From JACCZX01 sp963710675 (GTDB lineage Bacteria > Pseudomonadota > Gammaproteobacteria > Burkholderiales > Burkholderiaceae_F), in contig CAVQBE010000005.1 in the NCBI GenBank assembly GCA_963710675.1, positions 1 through 64,000 on the forward strand: a DNA stretch of 64,000 nt, given 5' to 3'. The notes under the pieces are model-generated. The model did not search any database. It was given only the letters and a program-made list of their open reading frames with translations, and was not told the DNA's origin. This document shows positions 57,088 through 64,000 of this stretch, one piece after another; position 1 is the stretch's first letter; the number at the start of each line of letters is the position of its first letter. The translations under genes were made by a program, and so were the position numbers.

Positions 57088-58713
57088 GTGTACGTACCGC
57101 CGGTTTATCCGTATGTCCCTCCCCGTGAGCTGAGCTCCGGCGGCGTCGCGCGTACACAAGTCGCAATCGTCGGTGCCGGACCCGTTGGTCTGGCGTGTGC
57201 GATCGATCTGGCACAACATGGGATCGATTTCATTGTCATCGACGACAACAACACGGTCAGCTCGGGCTCGCGCGCGATCTGCTGGGCCAAGCGCACGCTT
57301 GAGATTTTCGATCGTCTGGGATTTGGCGACGCGGTATGTGATCGCGGCGTTAGCTGGAAGGTCGGAAAGGTGTTTTTCCGCGAGGCGCTTGCGTACCAGT
57401 TCGATCTGTTGCCTGAGCCGGGTCACAAGCGTCCCGCATTCGTCAACCTGCAGCAATATCTGCTGGAAGAGATCATGGTCGAGCGATTGAAGGTGCTCGG
57501 CAGCACTGTGCGTTGGAAGAACAAGGCGATCGGGCTTTTGCAGCGGGCCGACGGAGCGCAGATCGAAGTCGAAACGCCGGATGGCCGATACGCAATCGAG
57601 GCAGACTACGTAATCGCGGCAGACGGTGCGCGGAGCGCGGTACGCGACATGCTGGGTCTTGCGTGGAAAGGCCAGGTGTTTCGCGATCGCTTTCTGATTG
57701 CTGACGTCTCGATGCGAGGCGACTTTCCAACCGAGCGCTGGTTCTGGTTCGATCCGCCGTTTCACTCTGGCGGCTCGGCGTTGCTGCACAGGCAGGCCGA
57801 TGACATATGGCGTATCGATCTGCAACTCGGCTGGAACTGCGATCCTGAAGAAGAGAAAAAGTCCGAGCGCGTTATTCCTCGGATTCGCGCAATGCTGGGC
57901 GCGGATCGTGCGTTCGACCTCGAGTGGGTCAGCGTGTACACATTTCAGTGCGCACGGCTCGAACGCTTTGTGCATGACCGCGTGATCTTTGTTGGCGATG
58001 CGGCACACCAGGTGTCGCCGTTCGGTGCGCGTGGTGGCAACAGTGGAGTTCAGGATGCAGACAACCTTTGCTGGAAGCTAGCGCGGGTTGTGCGCGGTGA
58101 GTCGCCAACGTCCCTTTTGCAGTCTTATAACGACGAGAGAACGGAAGCCGCAGACGAAAACATTCTGAACTCGTCGCGCTCAACAGACTTCATTACACCG
58201 AAGAGCGATGCCAGCCGAAGGATGCGCGACGCCGTACTTGCACTTTCACAGCAGCACCCGTTTGCTCGCCGCCTGGTCAACAGCGGTCGCCTGTCGACGC
58301 CGACCGCACACTGCGTCAATGTGTTGTCAACGCCCGACCGTGATTCTTTTTCTTGCGCGATCAAACCCGGCGCACCCGCGGTCGACGGGCCTGTGCAGGT
58401 GTCGGGCCGAATGGTGTCGCTGCTCGACCAGTTAGGCGGGCGCTTTGATCTTCTGGTCTTTGACGGCACTGAACGAATGACAGATGCACTCGAATCGGAA
58501 TTCGGCAGCATCCGCGTCGCGCGGATTGCTTCGGCGCAAGGTTCAACGGCGGGCGTATTTGCAGATTCGGAGAAGCTGGCGGCGCGCCGCTATGACGCGC
58601 AAGCGGGCACCGTCTATCTGCTGCGCCCCGATCAGCACATTGCGGCGCGCTGGCGTAAGCCTTCCGTCGCCGACGTACGCTCTGCGTTGCTGTGCGCACA
58701 GGGCATCGGATGA
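57088..58713 (+). CDS. FAD-dependent aromatic monooxygenase
   Basis: The 541-residue protein is a class A flavoprotein monooxygenase of the 3-(3-hydroxyphenyl)propionate hydroxylase (MhpA) type. It has the ADP-binding VAIVGAGPVGLACAIDLAQHG, a DG motif (VIAADGARSAVRDMLG) and the second FAD site VIFVGDAAHQVSPFGARGGNSGVQDADN, with a thioredoxin-like C-terminal region. GTG at 57088 starts seven bases after the inverted-repeat element, so that element is effectively its leader. Its substrate is unknown; neighbours do not include ring-cleavage genes. Confidence 0.85.
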   Translation: MYVPPVYPYVPPRELSSGGVARTQVAIVGAGPVGLACAIDLAQHGIDFIVIDDNNTVSSGSRAICWAKRTLEIFDRLGFGDAVCDRGVSWKVGKVFFREALAYQFDLLPEPGHKRPAFVNLQQYLLEEIMVERLKVLGSTVRWKNKAIGLLQRADGAQIEVETPDGRYAIEADYVIAADGARSAVRDMLGLAWKGQVFRDRFLIADVSMRGDFPTERWFWFDPPFHSGGSALLHRQADDIWRIDLQLGWNCDPEEEKKSERVIPRIRAMLGADRAFDLEWVSVYTFQCARLERFVHDRVIFVGDAAHQVSPFGARGGNSGVQDADNLCWKLARVVRGESPTSLLQSYNDERTEAADENILNSSRSTDFITPKSDASRRMRDAVLALSQQHPFARRLVNSGRLSTPTAHCVNVLSTPDRDSFSCAIKPGAPAVDGPVQVSGRMVSLLDQLGGRFDLLVFDGTERMTDALESEFGSIRVARIASAQGSTAGVFADSEKLAARRYDAQAGTVYLLRPDQHIAARWRKPSVADVRSALLCAQGIG

Positions 58714-58910
58714 CGTTTGAAATTGAGGCGAACATTCAGCAGCCTGACGATTTCTATCAGGCCCTGATAGATGCGCACGCCGGCCTGACCGAAGAACAGA
58801 GTGCGGCATTGAATGCGCGGCTGGTTTTGCTGCTGGCGAACCAGATCGGCGATCTAAATACGCTGCGGCAGGCTATCGCGGCTGCCCGCGCTTCGATTAG
58901 CCCTTCTTAA
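58710..58910 (+). CDS. DUF2783-type small protein
   Basis: The 66-residue product from the ATG at 58710 (overlapping the monooxygenase stop) reads QQPDDFYQALIDAHAGLTEEQSAALNARLVLLLANQIGDL, the conserved region of DUF2783. These proteins are known only by their frequent position beside FAD monooxygenase genes. Coupled translation suggests a partner role. The stop overlaps the convergent paaY gene by 14 bases. Confidence 0.82.
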   Translation: MTFEIEANIQQPDDFYQALIDAHAGLTEEQSAALNARLVLLLANQIGDLNTLRQAIAAARASISPS

Positions 58911-59505
58911 GAGTAACCAGCGGAATGACGCCTTCGGCGTCGACCTCAATGCGCCGTCGGTTGGGCTCAATGGCCGTCAGCGGAACGACTTCCTTCAATG
59001 TTTGCAGACTGCGCACCGTCAAATCCTGATAGGTCTTCGTGCCGCTCACTTTCCAGGCAATCTCTTCGTCGCTCAGCAGGCGGAGCACTTTCGCGGGTGT
59101 CCCGATCGCCAATGAGCGCGGCGGAATTTTGTCGCCGGCCTTGACGAACGCACACGCTGCGACAATCGCCGACTCGCCAATCACCGCTTCGTCCATCACG
59201 ACGGCGTTCATGCCGACCATCGCGTTGCGCTTGACTACACATCCGTGCAACACCGCGCCGTGGCCGATATGCCCGTCCTCCTCGACGACCGTGTCGGTGC
59301 TTGGAAAGCCGTGCATCACGCAACAATCCTGCACGTTGCTGCCCGCTTCGAGCACGATGCGGCCGAAATCGCCACGCAGGCTGGCTGCCGGCCCGACATA
59401 ACAACGCGGACCGACGATCACGTCGCCGGTCAAGATCGCGGTCGGATGCACGAACGCGCTGGGATCAACAACCGGCACGAGGCCGTTAATCTCGTAAAAA
59501 GGCAC
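58897..59505 (-). CDS. paaY: PaaY-type gamma-carbonic-anhydrase-fold thioesterase
   Basis: The 202-residue left-handed beta-helix protein has hexapeptide repeats (VHPTAILTGDVIVGPRCYVGPAASLRGDFGRI) and histidine positions typical of the fold (VMHGFPSTDT, GHIGHGAVLHGCVV). PaaY is a thioesterase that clears stalled ring-cleavage CoA products in phenylacetate degradation. It follows paaN on the same strand. Frame and length are normal. Confidence 0.9.
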   Translation of the reverse strand: MPFYEINGLVPVVDPSAFVHPTAILTGDVIVGPRCYVGPAASLRGDFGRIVLEAGSNVQDCCVMHGFPSTDTVVEEDGHIGHGAVLHGCVVKRNAMVGMNAVVMDEAVIGESAIVAACAFVKAGDKIPPRSLAIGTPAKVLRLLSDEEIAWKVSGTKTYQDLTVRSLQTLKEVVPLTAIEPNRRRIEVDAEGVIPLVTLKKG

Positions 59506-59514
59506 TCGGCAGTC

Positions 59515-61216
59515 TCACACGTGCCAGCGACGCTGGACCACTCTGAAGCGATTCGCTACAAAAGCGCTGTCGGTGTAGCTCGCGTTTGCGGCAGGGTTGG
59601 CGCCGGTACCGTGGTAGTCGGAAAACGCCGCCGACTGGTTGACGTAGACGTTGCTCAGCAGGTTGATCGACAGCGCAACACCGGCGCGCAGCGTGGCTTC
59701 GGTCATTGCATCGATCACTTCCTGCTTGGTCGAGTACAGCCCGACGGTCAATGCGCCGCGCTCCTTGACGATCTTCTCGGAGAGCGCGATCGCGGCCATC
59801 GCATCGGGCACCTTGACGATCAAGCTGATCGGTCCGAAGCGCTCCTGCGTGTACACCGACTCATTGGCCGCATCGGTCTTCAACAACAGCGGCGTATGTA
59901 CGTTGGCTGCCGGAAACTCGGCGTTGTCCAATTTCCGCGACGCCAGCACAACTTCAGCCAGCGCTGGCGCCTCTTCGATGCGCTTCAGCGTATCGGGCGA
60001 TTGAATCGACCCAAGCACCGCGTTGGCCACCGCAGCATCAGACAACAGTTTGTCGATAGCTCTTCCGAGGTCTGAGGCCACGTCATCGAAACTCTTGTGT
60101 CCCTCGTCGGTATCGATACCGCCTGCGGGTACAAAAATGTCCTGTGTCGTCGTACACATCTGGCCCGAATACAGGCTCAATGTGAATGCGAGATTCTTCA
60201 GCATCGCTTTGTAGTTGTCGGTCGACTCGATGACGACGTTATTGACGCCGGCCAGCTCTGCATAGACCTGTGCCTGCCGTGCGTTGTCGATCAGCCAGCG
60301 GCCAAACGTATTGCTGCCGGTGAAGTCGATCGAGCGCACGGCTGGATTCGTGGCCAGCGCCTGCGTGGCTTTCGGATCGTTGGTCACCGCAAGTGAAACC
60401 AGGTTCGGATCGATATCGTTCTCAGCCAGCACGTCGCGCACAATGCGAACGCTGATCGCGGCGGGCAGAATCGCGTTTGGGTGCGGCTTGACGATGACTG
60501 GATTGCCGGTTACCAATGCGGCGAACAATCCCGGATAGGTGTTCCACGTTGGAAACGTGCCGCAGCCAATCACGAGTGCAACACCGCGTCCGACAATCTC
60601 GAAGCGCTTTTCCATCACCAACGGCGGGTTCTTGCCTTGCGGTTTCTCCCATCGTGCTGCACTCGGCACAGAGCTCATTTCGCGATACGCGTAGGCGACC
60701 GCTTCGAGTCCGCGGTCCTGCGCATGCGGGCCGCCGGCTTGGAACGCCATCATCCAACCTTGCCCGGTCGTCACCATCACCGCATGCGCAATTTCGAAGC
60801 TCGCCTTGTTAATGCGTGCCAGCGCTTCGAGACAAATGCCGGTACGGCCGTCGACGCCGAGCTTTTGCCATGCGGGCATCGCAGCGAGTGCGGCGTCGAT
60901 AAGTGCCTGCGGTTCGCATACGGGATACTCGACTTCCAGCGGAATGCCGTACGGCGAGTGTTCGCTGGCAAGCCATCCAATGCGTCCCGGCTGATTCGAG
61001 TTCGAACTGGTGCCCGGCATGGCCAAGCGCTGCGGCTTTGCCTTCGTCATTTGCGGTCTCGCCGTAGATCTTTGGACTCGGCTTCTCCGGGTAGGCGCTC
61101 CAGAAACCGCGCGTGCGGATGGCGTCCAGCGCGCCATCCAGTATGCTGCGATGTTTTTCAAGTAGCGGATGCAGATCATGCTCGATCTCGCTGGGCTTGG
61201 TTTTTTGGAAGGTCAA
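59515..61216 (-). CDS. paaN: Phenylacetate-degradation aldehyde dehydrogenase PaaN (one frameshift)
   Basis: The protein is an aldehyde-dehydrogenase-type enzyme of the paa pathway, related to the C-terminal part of PaaZ, which oxidises the ring-opened CoA semialdehyde. The TTG at 61216 begins TFQKTKPSEIEHDLHPLLEK. Near 61025 the frame changes; the body carries FPTWNTYPGLFAALVTGNPV, VYAELAGVNNVVIES (general-base Glu) and LYSGQMCTTTQDIFVPAGG (active-site Cys). Corrected length is about 567 residues. It diverges from paaG with a 43-base gap that holds the operator-like palindrome. Confidence 0.88.
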
Positions 61217-61227
61217 AGCTACTATTG

Positions 61228-61245
61228 ATTGAACGGTCGGTCAAT
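61228..61245. promoter_or_regulatory. Palindromic operator-like site between paaN and paaG
   Basis: ATTGAACGGTCGGTCAAT is an 18-base near-palindrome (14 of 18 positions symmetric) in the 43-base gap between the divergent paaN and paaG starts. Its arms, CCGACCGTTC-like, fit TetR-type regulators and match the general look of PaaR sites in Burkholderiales, which I recall only approximately. Any repressor bound here would cover both promoters. No paaR gene is inside the window. Confidence 0.65.
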
Positions 61246-61259
61246 TAATAGCGAATTGC

Positions 61260-62073
61260 ATGAAACGGAATTCGAAACGATCCGAGGTTGAATTCGGCGA
61301 GAGGTGTTGCAACGCTGACGTTGAATCGTCCCGAGCGCCTGAACAGCTTCACGGTGGCGATGCACGGCGAAGTGCGCGCGGCGCTGGACGCAGATTGCGG
61401 CGGACTCGATCGATTCGGTGCTTGATGTCTGACCGGTGCCGGCCGCGGGTTTTGTGCCGGGCAGGATTTGTCCGATCGCGCGGTTTCGCCCAATGCGGCG
61501 CCCGATGCCGAGGGCGTCGATCTTGGCGCATCGATCGAGAATTATCTACAAGCCGTTGCTGCAGCGCTGCGCGCGTTGCCAATGCCCACGATCGCCGCGG
61601 TCAATGGCGTTGCGGCGGGAGCCGGCGCGAACATTCCGTTTGCGTGCGACCTCGTATATGCGGCGCAATCGGCTAGCTTCATTCAGTCGTTCGCCAAGCT
61701 CGGTCTGGTGCCCGACTGCGGCGGCACATGGTGGCTGCCGCGGTTGATGGGCCCGGTGCGCGCGATGGGGTTGACGCTGCTGGGAGAAAAGCTATCCGCT
61801 GCGCAGGCGGCTGAGTGGGGGCTGATCTGGCGCTGCGTCGATGACGATCAGTTGCTGCCAACAGTGACGACAGTTGCGCAGCAACTGGCTGCCGGTCCGA
61901 CGCGCGGCTACGTGCGCACACGCCAGGCGATCGACGCGGCATGCCTGCTGCCATTGGAAGCCGCGCGATGGATATCGAACGCGACTATCAGCGCGAGCTC
62001 GGTCGGTCGGTCGACTATCGCGAAGGTGTCGCCGCATTTATTGAAAAGCAGCAGCGTGTTCACGGGCAGGTGA
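61260..62073 (+). CDS. paaG: 1,2-epoxyphenylacetyl-CoA isomerase (several frameshifts)
   Basis: PaaG belongs to the enoyl-CoA hydratase (crotonase) family and converts the ring epoxide to oxepin-CoA. Pieces in different frames line up in order: GVATLTLNRPERLNSFTVAM, LTGAGRGFCAGQDLSDR, TIAAVNGVAAGAGANIPFAC (oxyanion hole), SFAKLGLVPDCGGTWWLP, and finally DYREGVAAFIEKQQRV with FTGR before the stop. At least four shifts are needed, near 61300, 61395, 61970 and 62045. Restored length is about 265 residues. The exact start is uncertain; the ATG at 61260 is only 14 bases from the operator. Confidence 0.85.
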
Positions 62074-62547
62074 TGAACGACCGGGCGAATGATCGGACGA
62101 AAGGACGATGCGCCCGGCGAGACGGCCAGGCGATTGCCGAAGCCGTGCGGGATCGCATGTTCGCCGACGACGCTGCGTCGCGCGGCCTCGGGATGCGGGT
62201 CGATGCGGTCGGCCCGGGCTACTCAAGGCTGTCGATGACGATCCGGCCCGACATGCTGAACGGCTTCAAGACGTGTCACGGCGGTTTCATCACGACGCTG
62301 GCGGATTCGGCGTTTGCGTTCGCCTGCAACAGTCACAACGAAGTGACCGTCGCATCCGGCATCGTGGTGGATTTTCTGGCGCCCGTGCACGAAGGCGATG
62401 TGCTGCACGCTGAGTGTCGACGAGGTTGCGCTGACTGGGCGCACCGGGGTCTACGACATCACGGTCACGAATCAGAACGGCAAGACGGTGGTTGTGATGC
62501 GAGGGCGCTCGCACACGATGAAGGGCAAGGTGGTGGTCGACCTGTGA
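62073..62547 (+). CDS. paaI: Phenylacetyl-CoA thioesterase PaaI (one frameshift)
   Basis: PaaI is a hot-dog thioesterase that rescues CoA from stalled phenylacetate intermediates. The body reads AIAEAVRDRMFADDAASRGLG and MLNGFKTCHGGFITTLADSAF (catalytic region). After about 62415 a frame change is needed to reach VALTGRTGVYDITVTNQNG and MKGKVVVDL at the stop. The ATG overlaps the paaG stop (TGATG) and the stop overlaps paaK. The N-terminal 20 residues are unusually basic, possibly from another base error. Corrected length is about 158 residues. Confidence 0.88.
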
Positions 62548-63861
62548 TGGCCGACGATCTCGAGAACCCATCGAACACGCAGGCCAGGCCGAGCTGCGGG
62601 CGCTGCAACTCGATCGGTTGCGTTGGTCGCTTGCCCACGCGTACAACAACGTGCCGCACTATCGGGCGAAATTTGATGCGGCGCGCGTGCCCGTCCGTCT
62701 GACGTCAAATCACTCGCCGATCTTGCCCGGTTTCCGTTCACGACAAAGCATGATCTGCGCGACAACTATCCGTTCGGCATGTTCGCCGTGCCGCAGCAGA
62801 AGATCGTTCGCATTCACGCGTCGAGCGGAACGACCGGCAAGCCGACCGTCGTGGGGTACACCGCGAAGGACATCGACACGTGGGCGACCGTGATGGCGCG
62901 CTCGATCCGCGCCGCCGGTGGCAGACGCGGCGACATCATTCATGTCGCGTACGGCTACGGACTCTTCACCGGCGGGCTCGGCGCGCATTACGGCGCAGAG
63001 AAGCTCGGCTGCACCGTGATTCCGGTGTCCGGCGGCATGACCGAGCGCCAGGTGCAGCTGATCACCGACTTCAAGCCGAAGATCATCATGGTGACGCCGT
63101 CGTACATGCTGGCGATCGTCGAGGAGATGCAGAACCAGGGCGTCGATCCGAAGGCATGCTCGCTGAAGATCGGGATCTTCGGCGCCGAGCCGTGGACTGC
63201 GGCGATGCGCTCGGCAATCGAGACGCAAGACGTCGCTCGATGCGATCGACATTTACGGGCTGTCGGAAATCATCGGGCCCGGCGTTGCGCAGGAATGCAT
63301 TGAGACAAAAGATGGTCTGACGGTCTGGGAGGATCATTTTTATCCGGAGATCATCGATCCCGACAGTGGCGAGGTATTGCCGGAGGGAGAAAAAGGCGAG
63401 CTGGTCTTCACGTCGCTTGACGAAGGAAGCGCTGCCGATGATTCGCTATCGAACGCGCGATCTGACGCGGCTGCTTCCGCCATCAGCCGCCACATCGCGC
63501 AGCATGCGGCGCATCGAGAAGATCACCGGCCGCTCGGACGACATGCTGATCATTCGCGGCGTCAATCTGTTCCCGACGCAGATCGAAGAGCTGATCCTGA
63601 AGCAGCCGGAGCTCGAGCCGCACTACACGCTCGAAGTTACGCGGCCCGCGACATCTCGACGAGTTGACGGTGCATGTCGAAATGGGATCGCAACTGGCGA
63701 GCGGCAGCCGGGATGCGCGCCGTGTCGCTGCGCAAAAGCTCGAGCATGCGATCAAGGCCTATGTCGGGTTGTCGGCGAGCGCGCAGCTCGCTATGCCGAT
63801 GGCGATCGAGCGCTCGATGGGCAAGGCCAAGCGCATCGTCGATCGACGCTCGGATAAGTAA
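62547..63861 (+). CDS. paaK: Phenylacetate-CoA ligase (several frameshifts)
   Basis: PaaK activates phenylacetate with ATP and CoA, the first step of the pathway. Visible pieces are ALQLDRLRWSLAHAYNNVPHY, FPFTTKHDLRDNYPFGMFAV, the AMP-binding loop HASSGTTGKPTVVGYT, YGLFTGGLGAHYGAEKLG, IDIYGLSEIIGPGVAQECI, and the C-terminal ITGRSDDMLIIRGVNLFPTQ. They lie in different frames; shifts are needed near 62570, 62695, 63235, 63420 and 63650. The restored length of about 438 residues matches PaaK. paaA follows after ten bases with a good ribosome-binding site. Confidence 0.9.
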
Positions 63862-63871
63862 GGGAGTAACT

Positions 63872-64000
63872 ATGTACACGCAAGCGATGGATGTTCCGTC
63901 AGGGGACCGCGATCGAGGCGCCGGTGATGAGCAAATGATGAGCAATATGAGGCCGAGTTCGAAGCCAAACTCGCGCGCGGAGACTTCATCGAGCCGAAGG
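63872..64000 (+). CDS. paaA: Phenylacetyl-CoA epoxidase subunit PaaA, N-terminal fragment (frameshift)
   Basis: The ATG at 63872 is preceded by AGGGAGTAAC and reads MYTQAMDVP, the usual PaaA start. The next segment, in another frame after about 63930, is EQYEAEFEAKLARGDFIEPK, the conserved N-terminal region of PaaA. PaaA is the diiron catalytic subunit of the PaaABCE epoxidase. The gene continues past the window; the rest of the cluster (paaB, C, E) would be expected downstream. Confidence 0.85.
   Translation, partial: MYTQAMDVPSGDRDRGAGDEQMMSNMRPSSKPNSRAETSSSRR

Overview
The window is a stretch of ordinary chromosome from a betaproteobacterium, most probably Burkholderiales or a close relative. 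The evidence is GC-rich coding sequence, many GTG and TTG starts, and characteristic neighbourhoods: waaC-waaA, phoH-ybeY-corC-lnt-glyQ-glyS-plsC, lptD-surA-pdxA-rsmA divergent from amgK-murU, dusB-fis-purH, ruvCAB, ybgC-tolQRAB-pal-cpoB and a phenylacetate (paa) cluster. No phage, plasmid backbone, CRISPR array or intact insertion sequence was seen.

Layout. Positions 1-5.2 kb hold envelope genes: the end of galE, waaC, waaA, then on the opposite strand a TolC-like outer-membrane protein, a rhodanese and a Pcm-type methyltransferase. 5.3-11 kb: thiD, tRNA-Met(CAT), a small lipoprotein, miaB and a large zinc metalloprotease. 11-19.7 kb: phoH, ybeY, corC, lnt, glyQ, glyS, plsC and a YgjP-type metallopeptidase. 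19.7-25.3 kb (minus): lptD, surA, pdxA, rsmA. 25.4-28.4 kb: amgK, murU and a UbiH-type hydroxylase. 28.5-31.5 kb: dusB, fis, purH. 31.5-32.0 kb: an intergenic patch of nested inverted repeats. 32-34.3 kb: ruvC, ruvA, ruvB. 34.4-41 kb: tonB, exbB, exbD, exbD, a TPR protein and a converging TonB-dependent receptor. 41.2-49.6 kb (minus): an ABC-ATPase remnant, a TPR/aspartyl beta-hydroxylase and a four-gene peptide-type ABC transporter operon. 49.6-54.8 kb: the Tol-Pal operon. 54.8-58.9 kb: a YeeE/YedE transporter, a metallo-beta-lactamase-fold protein, a 182-bp element with perfect 20-bp inverted ends, an FAD monooxygenase and a DUF2783 protein. 58.9-64 kb: paa genes (paaY and paaN leftward; paaG, paaI, paaK and the start of paaA rightward) around a palindromic operator-like site.

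How the genes work together. Much of the window builds the cell envelope: LPS core and LPS export (waaC, waaA, lptD), outer-membrane protein folding (surA), lipoprotein acylation (lnt), muropeptide recycling (amgK, murU) and envelope energisation (Tol-Pal, TonB-ExbB-ExbD). The rest is tRNA and translation upkeep, DNA repair, and an aromatic-acid catabolic cluster at the right end.

The most pervasive anomaly is technical-looking. More than twenty genes, including essential ones (waaA, glyQ, glyS, tolQ), read through only with one-base shifts, many of them in short G or C runs. This suggests uncorrected sequencing errors rather than gene decay, so coordinates for those genes span both frames. 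I found no convincing new defence or mobile system. The best candidates for undescribed biology are the two repeat elements (31.5-32.0 and 56.9-57.1 kb), the metallo-beta-lactamase/FAD-monooxygenase/DUF2783 cluster, and the unusual membrane-tethered ABC transporter proteins.
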